A DNA stretch of 64,000 nt from Phytophthora hibernalis (lineage: Eukaryota > Oomycota > Peronosporomycetes > Peronosporales > Peronosporaceae): NCBI GenBank assembly GCA_012656075.1, contig JAAKBF010000030.1, positions 744,001 through 808,000 of the forward strand, read 5' to 3'. The notes under the pieces were generated by a model. That model was not told where the DNA came from and searched no databases. It saw nothing but the letters and a program-made list of their open reading frames with translations. Made by a program: the position numbers and the translations under genes. Of this stretch, positions 33,152 through 44,824 are shown piece after piece; the first letter of the stretch is position 1, and every line of letters starts with the position of its first letter.

Positions 33152-33428
33152 CTTTCACCTTTCACGTCAATCCCTAATTTTGCACCCGTCAACATTCACT
33201 TCACTTCAATCTTTCTCTTTTCATATTCCACCTCAATCTGGCGTAGTCGCTACCCAGGTGGAATTGACTTTTCAGTAGGTCCTTCTCGAATTCCACCCAA
33301 GTCAATTTTCGTCAACCGTTCCCGTCACTCACTTCGAGATCGCCTCTCTTGCCTCTCTTGCGAAGAGAGTCATCCCACAAAGGCAACCTCCTGGCCAAGT
33401 CGCATCGCCTGGTCCCCGAACATCGCCA

Positions 33429-33819
33429 TGAGTAACTCTGGCCAAGCTCCCGCCAAAGCCGGTGAAGACCTCGTCGCACGGTACGGCAACTCGTGGACCT
33501 GGAACGGCGCGTGAAAGACGGAGACCTGGACGAGCAGCGCGTCTGCTTTCGATTCTGGGAGAAGATGCGCGCCATCTTGCGCGCGAGCAGGGCTTCACTG
33601 AACGCCGACTTTCTGGACGACGTGGCCACGGCCTTGTTCAAGGGTGACACCGACAGAGCCGGTGCGGCTTTCAAAGGACTGGTCAGCTTGGTGCCTCCAT
33701 CGGCGTACCAAAGCGAGGCGGACGCCACAGACCCACCGGCTTTCAACGATCAGCTGACCCAGGCTGGACAATTCGAGGCTCATTCCGAAGGACCCTCGTC
33801 CTTAGTGATCGGGCACTGA
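33429..33819 (+). pseudogene. Short unrecognised ORF with one frame break
   Basis: Starts MSNSGQAPAKAGEDLVAR at 33429. After a one-base deletion near 33480 it continues QLVDLERRVKDGDLDEQ... to a stop at 33819, about 130 residues of charged helical sequence (FRFWEKMRAILRASRASLNADFL). It could be the start of a gag-like protein of a plus-strand element, but no zinc knuckle or protease follows. Confidence 0.4.
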
Positions 33820-34226
33820 CTATTGTACTCATTGATATTTCTCGGCCGATTCAAGTGGCCCAGCACAGCGTAGGTGAGCGAACGCAGGGCGTATGGTTTG
33901 AACTCCTCGACAACGGTCGTATCCAAGCTTTGGCTGCCCAGATTAGCACGGAGCTGGCCGCCAAGACGTACCAAAGTCCCCGCTTTGGACCCCAGGGAGA
34001 ACCAAATGCCCAATTACGCGTCAAGTAGCTAATCCACAGTCAATACATGTAAACTGTCTTGAACTTTTGGGCGAAGCGTTCCTCGCTTACCACCAAAGCT
34101 CGACTCGTTGTCGTAACCATCCCCATCAACCCCAACATTCATTCATATCGGGCTTTCGGCAAGGGGTCTCGGGCCTGACCGCAAAGCTCGACTAGTAGTC
34201 GTGGCGGCTGATGGCAACTCCGACAA
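33820..34226. other. Downstream flank of the Gypsy element, no gene seen
   Basis: Expected position of the element's 3' LTR, but no terminal repeat could be paired by eye because the 5' end of the element is missing. Confidence 0.4.
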
Positions 34227-34239
34227 TCACATCCATTGA

Positions 34240-35111
34240 CTAAAATTGTAGCTCGTCCTCGTCGGCGGCATCGTTGGCCCCCGCCAAATGTGCGCTGCGT
34301 CGGAAATTCGGCCACCCTTGCTTACGCCGGTGAGCGTTTTCAAATTCTTCGATGAGTATCTTGTAGTCGGGCAGTAAGGTAGCGGTCGGCCTCCAACACA
34401 CCTCATACGAGGTTGTGAGTACCAGATACTGTTCCTCACGACCCACCAGTCGCTTGGCCAGGACATCCACTACGGCCACTCGGGCTGCAGTGAAGGTAGT
34501 CTCTTCGCCGCCGATCTCGAGGCGTTCCACGACGGTAAATCTTCCTCAGTCAGAGGTCCTGGGTCGTCGGCACTCGGCAGAACCTCCACCCCGGCCGGAA
34601 CCTCGGATGGAAACCGCCTGCTCATGCGTTCCTTGAACTTCTTCAACCGATTGAGATTGACGGTCACGATCCGGTCGTGGTGGCTGGGCACCGCCACTTG
34701 GTAGGTGTTGTCGCCAAGTCGCCCGACAACTCGATAAGGACCGTGCCAGGAGAAGGCGAGCTTCTTCGTCTTCCGCTCGCCTCTCCGGGTTTGGAAGTAC
34801 TGAAATATCCACACAGCTTCATCTTCCTCGAAGCGTACAGCCACTTGATTCGATAGTCGCCTCTCGTTCTTGTCCTGGGCTTTCAGCAGTTGCCGTTCTA
34901 CCATCCGCCTGGATTCGCGGAGTGACTGGTACAACTTGCGACGATAAGCGGCCATCATATTGCTCTTCCAATCGTTGCTGGTGTTCTGGAAAGTTAAGTC
35001 CAGTGGCAAGATAGATCTCGGCCGTACAGGCTGAAGAATGGTGAATCGCCAAGAGTCTCGTGGTAAGAAGTTCGGTAGGCGAAAAGCACGCGAGGCAGGT
35101 ACAAATCCCAA
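34240..35111 (-). pseudogene. Gypsy integrase C-terminus with chromodomain-like tail
   Basis: AFSWHGPYRVVGRLGDNTYQV is the GPY/F module. In the next frame (34530-34240), VVDVLAKRLVGREEQYLVLT, SYEVCWRPTATLLPDYKILIEEFE resembles a chromodomain, the targeting module of chromoviruses. One missing base joins the two. Confidence 0.75.
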
Positions 35112-35923
35112 TCCTGTTGCGTTTCTCCCACGAAAATCCTCAGCATTCCAAGCAAAGTCCCGTTAAAGCGTTCCACCAGTCCCTGAGTTTGCAGGTGATA
35201 GGCGGCGCCAAACAACTTCTTTGTTCCAAGCGTTTCGTAGTAGGCGTGAGCCAGGGCCGAAATAAAGTTCGACCCTTGGTCACTTAAACGTCGTTCAGGG
35301 ACGCCGTGCCTCGCAATCACCTCATCCACCATCAAGTTGACAAACGTAAGCGTGTCTAGGGCCTTTACGGGGAAAGCCTCGACCAACGCGTAAAATAGTC
35401 GGCGAAGACTAATATATACTTGTTGCCCCGAGGTGTCTCCACCAAGGGTCCGATCGCGTCTACCACGAGACAAAGAAGGGTCCTGAGAGTTCTTATACCG
35501 GCATCCGCTGCATGAGGCCATTTTTCCGAGGCCGATACCCTTTTCTCTACCACATATCGTACATGCACGGACGTACTCAGTTACGTTACGCTTCCAGCCC
35601 TGCCAGTAAGCGTGCTTCCTCACCTTATCGATAGGTTTCGTCAACCCAGTGTGCGAAGATAATAGGTCAGAGTTGACAGTATTGGAGTACCGTCTCTATG
35701 AACGGCAGCGGAATCACGGGTACGCTGATTTTTGCGCCGGCCCCGCGCGGGCCCTCAAGTGGACCTGTCGTATCAGGACGCCGTTCTTCACCACGTAGTG
35801 AGGCGCCATCTGCAGGACCCGAACGCGGGGTTGCGCATCGAGTGATAGAGCTCTCGTCTCTAGGAAAGCGATCAGCGCTAAAATCCACGGCGTTCGCTTC
35901 TGCTCTTCGATGAAGCGCAACAT
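34994..35923 (-). pseudogene. Gypsy integrase, zinc finger and core
   Basis: The linker (MLRFIEEQKRTPWILALIAFLE) runs from 35923. KVRKHAYWQGWKRNVTEYVRACTICG is the end of the HHCC zinc finger. The core region shows HGVPERRLSDQGSNF and YHLQTQGLVERFNGTLLGML, holding the second Asp and the Glu of the DDE triad. The segment with the first Asp is out of frame (around 35460-35390). Confidence 0.8.
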
Positions 35924-35949
35924 GTCCAGCCCAAACTCGTCGATCGCCG

Positions 35950-36969
35950 TTAGGACAGAGGGTTTACCACGTCACCTCCATCGTCGTCGTGCATCTCACT
36001 CGTGACTGGCTCTCTTGTCTGCAATTCGGAGTTGGACCCGGCGTCAAACTCGACGTCTCCAGACGCCGGAATCGGAGTGACGTCCTCCATGACTTCGATC
36101 AGACCCGGGGCCGGGACGGCTTCGCCCTCGTTTATGAATTCGGCGGCGTCGTTGCCCTCCCCGACTTGGACACGACCCGCCTCTGCAGAGTCTTCTTCAT
36201 TCAACAGATCCGACATTGTGGAGTCTGGAAAGACCATCCGCGTGGCCCACAGCCGTACCCGCCTTATAATACACTTTGAACCGGAGCTGCGAAAGTTCCA
36301 TCGCCCACCGAACCAGCTTGGCGTTGCTGGTATGGTTATCTCCGTTGAAGACCCATCTGAGTGCTTTGTGATCGGTGAAGAGGTCGAACTCTTGTCGGAC
36401 CAAGTAGCACCGGAATTTTTGGGGATTCCCCAACACTCGATCACGGAGGTGCCGTCCTCTTTGTGGATCCAGTTGCGCTCAGATCCCACAAGCAGCTTAC
36501 TCCCGTATGCCACAACCCGGTCACGTCCATCCACCGACTGCATCAAACACACCCCAACTGCTAACTTGGACGAGTCCACGTAAAGCTTAAATCGTTTAGA
36601 AAAGCCAGGATACACGAGAATTGGTGGCTCCACGAGTCGCCTCTTCAACTGCATGAAGGCGGCATCGCAGTCGTCACTCCAGATGAACGCGGCCCCTTTG
36701 ACCTCCAACCGCTCGATTGGCGCGGAGATGGCCGCATAGCTCTGAATGTAGCGTGGGAAATAGCTTGTGATACCTAGAAAAGCACGGACCGTGTGTAGGT
36801 CGTGTGGACGCTGCACGATCACTACCGCCTTGACGTTTTCAGGGTTCGGGAGGACACCCGAAGACGTGACGATGTGTCCGAGGGACGCCACTTGGTCACG
36901 TCCCCACCGGCACTTCTTCATCTTCAATTTGAAGCCGGCGTTCCTGAACCTCTCCAGCACTTGTTTCAA
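35950..36969 (-). pseudogene. Gypsy RT thumb and RNase H
   Basis: GFKLKMKKCRWGRDQVASLGHIV and VRAFLGITSYFPRYI are the RT connection motifs. YVDSSKLAVGVCLMQ is the start of RNase H. The rest of RNase H (FDLFTDHKALRWVF, KAGTAVGHADGLSR) is in the neighbouring frame 36436-36197, implying one missing base near 36440. Confidence 0.85.
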
Positions 36970-37216
36970 CCAACATGACCAAGTGAGTCGGGAAGTCGTC
37001 GCTGAATACCACGCGGTCGTCCAGATAGACTAGGCAGGTTCGCCACTTAAGGTGGACAAGGCCATTCTCCATTAGACGCTCGAAAGCAGGGACAGCGTTG
37101 CACAGCCCAAAAGGCATCACTAACCATTCATACAACCCATATTTGCACGTAAATTCCGTCTTCTCCACGCTGTCAGCGGCCATCGGGACATTCAAGTAGC
37201 CCGACGCGATACGCAC
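36896..37216 (-). pseudogene. Gypsy reverse transcriptase, palm fragment
   Basis: Contains SGYLNVPMAADSVEKTEF, YEWLVMPFGLCNAVPAF and the catalytic YLDD box (VYLDDRVVFSDD, where family members usually have YLDDVVIFS). It begins abruptly, without the upstream RT motifs, at the element's truncation point, and is frame-shifted relative to the next segment. Confidence 0.85.
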
Positions 37217-37220
37217 TTAG

Positions 37221-39497
37221 GCGTTAAAACCGGAAGTGTTTTGCACGGTCTCAAATTATGTATTGTGCTTTTCAGATAAATGTCTAATCTGACCTCAAAA
37301 GGTAGGTCTTAAGAAGTAAGGGATAGGTTTATACCAAAGATTTGCTCACGATCTATGAGCAACTAATTACGCACCTAAATGAATCAATCTAAAAATTGTT
37401 CAAACCAATCAATGATACTAGCAGATACCACATGCATAACCAGGAAGGATAAATGTGACGAGATCGGTGAAACTTTCTCGCCCAAGTGTACAGCGGTAGC
37501 CCAGACTTAGTCCTGAAACTTAAGCCTCGGGAGTGTAAACCTTGAACGCAGTTCCTTGAAACCGCGGTTCAGGGTGGCGTGGCACCTTGTGTCATCCCTA
37601 TCGGCGTCTATTAATTCGGGGAGCCTGTATTTGCCGCCAAATGAGATGTCCAATACAAATAGGTATTGAAAGTGTCGGGCGTAACGTTCACTTCCTGAAC
37701 GCACTTCTCCAATGTCTGAATCTGGATCCGAGAACCCAGAAGAAACACCACTTTCAGATAACCAATACAAATGCAGAGTTATATACAACAAACAGCCGCT
37801 ACTTATTCTTATAGACCTTTGAGCGGTGGGTCTGAACGCCATCCAACTAGAGCTGCGTTCAGGGTACCGGTCAACCCTGAAGCCATTTCACACGCGCACC
37901 ACCCTCAGATGAGGGAAATAACACACACATACAATCCAACTTCAATGCAGCCTATCAAATATTCCTGGGGATGACTGCTATTAATCACCCAAGAAGGTCT
38001 TGTCAATATGAAATGAAACACCGCCCTTACCGTACACGTAGCGGGATCAACTAGAAAATGGAATGCAATGATCACGTCAAACACCTACGAGAATGATCCT
38101 CTCACAACTGGACTTGAATATTTTAGGGCGCCCCACACCGAGCCGTCCTTAACTGATCGGCGGACCCGTTTCCTGCTTGTCAGAAGCCCTTCTTTGAGCG
38201 ACTTGTGTAGTAGGGGGTAAACGAACTCTGATTGTTATCTTGCTAGCCTATCGCTATCTCTTCGTAAATGGTATCTTGTTGTCTTCGTTCTTCGATGTTC
38301 TTCCGTGTTCCTCTGTGTTCTTTTGTGTTCTTCATTGCGATCTCCTTGATTTGACTTGATTTGATTATCCTGGTTGTAGACGGTGACACTTTGTGGGTTG
38401 ATCTTCCCCTCTTCAAGGGGCCGTGTCTTTGTGTTTGCTGGATTCTCGATATCCTGAATGCGGGTATATTCCACCTACGCTCAGAGTTCTTGAACCTGGA
38501 TATTACTGGAAAACGATGTGTACGGCCTCACAGAACAGGATGACCTTGGGCGCGCATAATGTTTTGCGCGCTCAGGTATCTGCGTTCAAGGACAATCTGC
38601 GTTCAGGAACTAAAGTGCATCCAAGGTCTTGCGACCAACGTACACTAACTGTAGGGACTTCACACGGTATTCTTCTCTTGGTTTTTGCTTCACTCGGTAT
38701 TTGTGGACACGGCGAATTTCGGATACACTGATATGTGTGCATTCAGACTTTCGGCGAGGCGGGACACCACATACAATACGTTTGCATGGGCGTTTTCAAC
38801 TCCAGATTGGGTTAACCCGCTTAAGGACGGGGATGCTTTGGACATAGTTCTGCGTTCAGGGTTTCAGGCCCTGAAGGCCCATCTTAACCCTCATTCACCG
38901 ATACATACACAATATGTTTGTTGAAAAATCGGCATACATATCCGATGTACATGATTTGCCGTTTATAATAGCACAAGCTTGCAACTACTGAACGACCATA
39001 CAAATTTTCATATAAAGAGATGAAAATACCTGTCAGTCATTTCCTATTTATGTTGGTCGATGCACAGGAAAACGTGAAGAGAAATGTGTATCTGGAGCCG
39101 GCTAGCAAATACATGGTAGAAAGTCTGCATTTGGAGTGAAGCCGGGACTAAGCATCAACCAGTGTCTAGTCGAAAGCAAGAAATCGCGATGTGTCGGATC
39201 CAAGAAGTAAACATTGAGAACAAAAACAGTGATTGTATTACCGGTACGTTTTTTGTTGCGTTCGTCCATTCCATGTCATATTTTGTCTGCCTTTTAAGAT
39301 GGGCTCCGCATATGGTCCACCGGCTCTGGTAAAAGGGGCGGATGTATGTACAACCCGCATACATGTTTCAGATGTAGTAGTTTCTAACAAGCCTATTTGG
39401 AGGCCTCACATACATGCCACATGTGTGCTTCCGTACTAAAAATTCAAATAACCGGAAAACATAAACCTTTCCCCTACAATACAAATTCGTATATACA
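37221..39497. other. 2.3-kb low-coding repeat region
   Basis: No conserved protein is seen. The motif CTGCGTTCAGG, or its complement CCTGAACGCA, recurs at about 37540, 37695, 37830, 37853, 38580, 38596 and 38849 with small changes. A 10-bp minisatellite sits at about 38286. The rest is AT-rich DNA leading to the Tc1 element. Confidence 0.5.
38286..38335 (+). repeat. 10-bp minisatellite, about five units
   Basis: Degenerate units TGTTCTTCCG, TGTTCCTCTG, TGTTCTTTTG, TGTTCTTCAT follow each other. Confidence 0.8.
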
Positions 39498-39713
39498 AGT
39501 GCGCGCGGAAATCATACGACAAAATTTATTTTCGGTCCTAATTTCTACGAATCAAACGCAATGAATGTAAGCTTCTAAGCCAATGATAAGCCGCTCTTTA
39601 CAATTCTTTTGGGGTGCTGCTTGCTGCAATCCGACACGTGAAGGCGGAGCTACACTCCAAAATTCGCCTTTGGGGGCCAGGTCAAGCGCGGAAACGTTAG
39701 GGTAGGTGAGCAT
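39498..39713 (+). repeat. Left terminal inverted repeat of the Tc1-type element
   Basis: Starts AGTGCGCGCGGAAATCATAC and ends at GGTAGGTGAGCAT. It pairs with 40879-41095. Confidence 0.92.
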
Positions 39714-39829
39714 GGGCGCTGTTTGACGGAAGAATGAGCTGTTTGGAGGCTTCTAATAGCTCGAGGGTTTTAAGGATAAACTAATGAGGGATAGTACGTG
39801 GTTGCTGCTTCGGTTTGCAGTGTCTGCAG

Positions 39830-40817
39830 ATGTGGAGGGGCAAACCATTGACGGACATGGAGAAGGGTCAGATTGTTGCCTACCATGAAGAAAATCTGTC
39901 CACTAATGCCATTGCCAAGCGGATAGGGCGTTCCAGGAACGTAGTGCGTAAGTTCCTCAGTGACCCGGAAGCATATGGTACGAGGAAAGGAACGGGGAGG
40001 CCACGAATGCTGTCACCGGCAGCGGAGCGTCGCTTGCTGCGGGAGGCGTCTAAGACGGGAGTGATCGCTCGCCAGTTGAAAGAGTCGTTACAGCTACCCA
40101 TCTCGTTGCGCAGAGTGCAGGAAGTGCTTCATGACTCGGAGAGCATGGTGCACGAGAAGCGAGTGGCCTGCCCAGTGCTGAACGCCGACCACATTGCTAA
40201 CAGGTTGAAGTGGGCAATGGAGCATGTGGAACACGGCGCCAACTGGAGCTCTGTGGGGTTCTCTGACGAGAAAAATTAACCTGGACGGTCCTGACGGGTA
40301 CCAATACTATTGGCGACTTGCGGAAGGAGAAACAGATCTACTCTAACCGCCAGTTCGGGGAGGAAGTGTGTTCGTGTGGGGTGCTTGTAGATCAAAAGGA
40401 AAATTGGAGTTGGCCTTCCTCGAAGGCAAACAGAACACGGAGAAGTACATTAATACGTTGGGGGACTACCTGTTCCCATTTGCGCACCTGTATCACGGGC
40501 TGGACTTCGAATTTCAGCAGGATAACGCCTCAATCCATACTGCTCGAGTGTCCAAGTGGTACCTTGAGGACCAAGATGTGCGTGTAATGTGGTGGCCTGC
40601 TAAGTCTCTGACTTAAATCCGATCGAAAACCTGTGGGGAATATTGGCCAGGGCAGTGTACTTGAACGGCAAGCAGTTTGACACCAAGCATGACCTCGGAA
40701 GGCCATCAAGAAAGCTTGGGATGACATTCCGTTGATGATGTTGAAGAGCCTCGTTGGATCGATGAAAAACGCTGTATGGAGGTCTACCGGCTCGAAGGAT
40801 ACAAGACTAAATACTGA
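39830..40817 (+). pseudogene. Tc1/mariner transposase with several one-base losses
   Basis: About 330 residues if read through. The helix-turn-helix NAIAKRIGRSRNVVRKFL and GRPRMLSP hinge come first. The DDE motifs follow: FSDEKN (first Asp), FQQDNASIHTA (second Asp) and, after a shift, NPIENLWG (Glu). The natural end reads EGYKTKY. Frame breaks lie near 40276, 40311, 40357-40360 (GGGG), 40606 (tct-ctg), 40698 (cctcgg) and 40774. All look like base losses (two bases at the first). Whether the element is dead or merely mis-sequenced cannot be told from the window. Confidence 0.88.
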
Positions 40818-40878
40818 GGGGTCCACCAATGCATCTTAGAATACCTAAGAATCTCTAAAAGACCTCCCTAAGCACGCA

Positions 40879-41095
40879 ATGCTCACCTACCCTAACGTTT
40901 CCGCGCTTGACCTGGTCCCCCAAAGGCGAATTTTGAAGTGTAGCTCCGCGCTCACGTGTCGGATTGCTGCAAGCAGCACCTCAACAAAATTGTAAAGAGC
41001 GGCTTATCATTGGCTTAGAAGCTTACATTCATTGCGTTTGATTCGTAGAAATTAGGACCGAAAATAAATTTTGTCGTATGATTTCCGCGCGCACT
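40879..41095 (-). repeat. Right terminal inverted repeat of the Tc1-type element
   Basis: Reverse complement of 39498-39713 with about half a dozen differences. Confidence 0.92.
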
Positions 41096-43382
41096 GTTGT
41101 TTTCAATATCAGATAGTATTTATGGTACCACTTTTTTACTAACAGGTTTCCATGGCGTACATGTAATTGTTGGTACTATTTTTATAATAGTAAGTACTAA
41201 CAATCTTAGAATCTTCCAGAGCTAAATGTACCACCTAATAGGTTAAAAATAGTGAGAATTCTTATTAGGATAGATTCTCACAGTTCAAGTAATCATCAAT
41301 TTTGAACTTAAAGTTAAAACCCAAGGAAAAACAAAAACAGCTTCTAAATCAAAAAAAAATAAATAAAATAGCTGTACTAGAACACAGCCAGGCATGTACA
41401 TCGGGTATGTATGCGTCTAAAACGAAATGGGTACAACATGTGCACGGTGAATGGGGTTAAATCCTGGCCGCATCCGCTCCGCGGAACACAACCGAATTCC
41501 ATGTCGCACTTGCGCAATGCGCATAGCCAGTACCAATAATTTTTCAATAGCCAATCAAATATTAGGATTATTTCAGGTCAGCATTCACTGGCTGACTCCA
41601 GGAGAAATCGCACTCAGTCTCGTGTCATACACTCGGCTGCTCAACAGAGATACAACATCGAGGCGAGACTGCGTCAGCGGCAATGGTTGGTGGAAATAGT
41701 GAACTGCTACGTGTTGGCAGCAATTTTATCCCGATTCGGCCCGAATCGATAAGATAGAGCGAAAACTACTTTGCGTTTCCTCTTCAAACTTTGCCAGTTT
41801 GCTGAGTATACATTGGACTCAGTGTGGGAGAAATTCATCGGCGGAGGTACCAATTAATTATGCGACCCCGACCAGAGGAATTAGCCTTTTGTCTCATCTC
41901 GTGGTGATATCCTCTGTTAAATTGTGCTTTGCAATCGTTTTGGCAAAGCGAGATTGGATTTGGAGGATCTTCTACGACCCACACGTGAATTCTACTGTGG
42001 TAGCTGTTGCATGGCAAAATCAACTCAATGCCTCAGGTGATAAAATTTTAATTATTTAATTAGTGGTAGTCAATTGTGGCGCAATAAGATTTTTCTCTAG
42101 CTTGTGAACAAGTTTTGAAGTGTCCAATCAGATAGAGTGCCATTGAGTACCCCAAAGTTGAAGTTGCAGCAACTTACTTTTTATCCAGCAGGTACGTACC
42201 GCAACTTATGTTTCCCTACATTACGTCTGTACTCGTGTCGCTATAAACAGGTCGAGATATGAAGCTCGCCAGAGGTAATTGTGAACGGATCCACTTGCGA
42301 TCCCAAGAAACAGGCTAATCTTGCTGTCTGAGTTATCGTTGCCATAGGTCCCGAGAAATTTCAGTAGCACCAACAGATGAAGCGCTGCGCCACCATGAAA
42401 GTGCTTGGTCCTTTTCGAAAAGAACATGGGGTCACACATGTATTTCACCAAAGCTTATAGACGATGAAACACGTTGCGTTCGAGTCGGAAATGCTCGTGA
42501 AACTCAGTGTCGTTCATGCGTTCGCAATCGTTGAGTAGCTGTATCCAGCTATCCTTGCGACGTCGGTATTGCGGAGGGTGGTCAGCATAGCGGGATACGT
42601 GCACGCGCTCATTCTCCAGCTGTCAATACTCGTTCAGCTCGTGCCGTAGTCACTCAGGGTGGGCCTGTTGCTGCTGCAATGCTGCGTTTCTCCATGATGC
42701 GACGCAGATCACGGGGCTCTCGTCCGTGAGCAGTCACTTGCCGCCAGCAATGATGACGCTGCGGGAATCGACGCCAGAAGGTTATGAACAAAAAACTTGT
42801 GAAAGCAAGAATCAAGAGTGAGCACTGTATTGGACTGATAAAGATGCGCTTTTCGTATGATTCGCGTGAAATTGAGCACGGGACATCAGCACATCAGGCG
42901 ACTTATCCGATACGTGATGTGAGCTAGCATCCTGCACAACCAAATCATTGCCGAGCCAATACCGCAGGACTGGCAATCTGAACTGGACCGTCAGGTAAAA
43001 GGGAAGTTGATAACGACGACGAACTGAACGCTCCCCTTCCTGGTGATGCGAGAGGTAATGCGCACAGGCACCAGCTACTTGCATACCTTCTCGAGGTTCG
43101 GGGTAGCGGTAAAAGGAGATCCATCTCTTCCTTCAAGATTCCTTCGTCAAATATCTTTTTTTGTTCACGCAGTAGCTCGATGTTGCGTATCTATCGCCAG
43201 TGACCAGCTTCTTTCTTCCGATTCACCGTTTGCGCGTTTGAATCTTCAATTCGTGCGTTGACCAGGCGCTCCTCATTCTCACGTTGCTCAGTAGAACATA
43301 TCACTCCGCGTGTGTGCGTCCATCGCTCTCGCTGGCTGTATATCACCGCTGTAATGCTTGCACGAGATTCGATCTTGCAACA
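41096..43382. other. AT-rich, non-coding; includes Copia LTR side
   Basis: No conserved protein is found. The distal part, just below 43382, should be the 3' LTR of the minus-strand Copia element, beginning TGTTGCAAGATC on the minus strand; its other end was not located. A tract at 41925-42030 resembles 49633-49740. Confidence 0.5.
41925..42030 (+). repeat. Direct repeat unit, partner at 49633
   Basis: TTTGCAATCGTTTTGGCAAA, then GCGAGATTGGATTTGGAGGAT, CACGTGAATTCTACTGT and CTCAATGC are shared in the same order with the tract near 49633. Identity is estimated at about three quarters. Confidence 0.75.
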
Positions 43383-43390
43383 CTCCCCTC
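43383..43390 (-). promoter_or_regulatory. Copia A polypurine tract
   Basis: On the minus strand GAGGGGAG immediately precedes TGTTGCAAGATC, the expected first bases of the 3' LTR. Confidence 0.7.
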
Positions 43391-43439
43391 AAGCATGACA
43401 TATGAGCCGAAGCATGCTACACAATCCCTTGAAAATGAT

Positions 43440-44042
43440 GAGATCAGTGGCCTTCGTTAAAATATCGGCTAGTTGCTGCTGAGTCGGGCAATAATTCACT
43501 TCAACTTGCTTGTTGGCGATTGCATCTCGGATGAAATGATACTTGATCCGCTAGTGGCGAGTGTGCTGGGTGCTGACAGCGTTCTCCATTGATTATATCG
43601 CTGACTGATTGTCTACCCGGAGTAGAATAGCATCAGCTGGCTGTGAAAAGCCGAGTTCTTGAAGAAGTTGGTGAACTCCAACGCAATCCTGGACGGCTGA
43701 GCATGCGGCAACATATTCAGCCTCCATAGTAGACAAAGCCACGGTCGTTTGCTTCCGCGATGACCACGAGATGGTCATGCCGTTGATCAGGAGGACTGAT
43801 CCGCGCGTAGACTTCGCGGTTGAAGAATCCCCAGCCCAGTTCGCGTCGCAGTAAATTACTGGTAGTAATTTAGACGTGATTTCATAGCCGTACTTGAAAA
43901 ATAGGCCGGTACTGGCCGTGCCTTTCAGATAACGGAGGATCCTCCTGACCCCGTTATAGTGTACCGATGATGAGCAGGAAATGAACCGAGACATTAGGTT
44001 TGTTGCTGTGGCAATGTCGGGACGCGTGCAATGGATATCCAA
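43440..44042 (-). pseudogene. Copia A RNase H
   Basis: RPDIATATNLMSRF, VRRILRYLKGTASTGL, CDANWAGD, STRGSVLLINGMTISWSS and LSTMEAEYVA are the classic Copia RNase H motifs. The end (IRYHFIRDAI-like, QQQLADILTKATDL) runs beyond 43593 in the next frame. Confidence 0.88.
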
Positions 44043-44242
44043 AGAAGGCTGCCGATTGCCTCTCGATTCGACTTGGTGTCGTGAAATGGTTCCGTATTTT
44101 CCTCAACGAAGCGGTGGTTCACATCCATTGGTGTTGCAGCTGCCTTGCACGGGTCCATCCCAACTTTTGCGAGCAGATTTAGCGTAGTCTGGTGCTGGTG
44201 AATCGTGATTCCGTCCGAAGTGTAGTCAATCTAAGTTCCGAG

Positions 44243-44824
44243 TCACTTTCGTGCATCACCGAGATCTTTAATATCAAACCGCTTGGTGAGTTGAGTCATC
44301 ACGTGCTCGGATAGCGTCGGGTCTTGACTTACAATTAGGATGTCGTCCACGTAAAGCCCCAAAACACAGATCATGCCGCCTTGCCGAAGGAAGTGAAGGC
44401 ACGGGTCCATCCGAGACCTTTGCAAACCCTGCCTTGCAAGAAGGAGTAGATTAGATCGTTCCACAACTTGCTACTTTGTTTTAGGCCTTATGCCCTTTTA
44501 GTAGCAGCCACACGCGATTGTCGTCTGCACTGGTGGTACCGACTGGCGGTCTGAGGTAAATCGGCTTGTCCAGCGCCGATTTTAAATACGCGTTCGGGAC
44601 ATGCGGAGCTTGACTTTCCAGGTCGCCGCTAGCATTACAATGAATCGTAAGCTTGAAATCTTTAGCACAGGTGAGCAGGTCGCCTCGAAATCTACGCCGC
44701 ACCTCTGTGTGAAGCCGCGTGCCACCAGACGAGCTTTAAACCGCTCAAGCTCACCGTTGCTGCCGAATTTTATCTTGTACACCCATTTGGACGTGACAAT
44801 ATTGGCCCCGTCAGGTGCCTCCAC
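44243..44824 (-). pseudogene. Copia A reverse transcriptase
   Basis: Opens with TSKWVYKIKFGSNGELERFKA and ARLVARGFTQRCGVDFEAT. After shifts the catalytic box LGLYVDDILIVS and TKRFDIKDLGDA follow in 44464-44243. There is at least one frame change near 44470-44580. Confidence 0.88.

Larger units (their letters stand above)
34227..37220 (-). mobile_element. 5'-truncated Ty3/Gypsy chromodomain retrotransposon
   Basis: On the minus strand, in order: RT fingers/palm, RT thumb, RNase H, integrase with zinc-binding HHCC and catalytic core, GPY/F module and a chromodomain-like end. Gag, protease and the first RT motifs are absent upstream of 37216, so the copy is truncated. The frame changes at several points, mostly as single-base losses. 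Confidence 0.88.
39498..41095 (+). mobile_element. Tc1/mariner-type DNA transposon with long inverted repeats
   Basis: A 1.6-kb element bounded by terminal inverted repeats of about 217 bp that differ at only a handful of positions. It encodes one DDE transposase on the plus strand. No clean TA duplication is seen: TATA precedes the left end but the right flank reads GTTGTTTT. The high repeat identity points to recent activity. Confidence 0.92.

Noticed and set aside
37507..37842. Minus-strand frame of 111 residues
   Set aside because: No recognisable domain; composition and surrounding repeats make chance likely.
38281..38340. Possible CRISPR-like array from the 10-bp repeats
   Set aside because: Units are too short, degenerate and without spacers; it is a minisatellite in a eukaryotic genome.
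41799..42059. Plus-strand 86-residue frame
   Set aside because: It overlaps the direct repeat unit shared with 49633, where the frame is not conserved.
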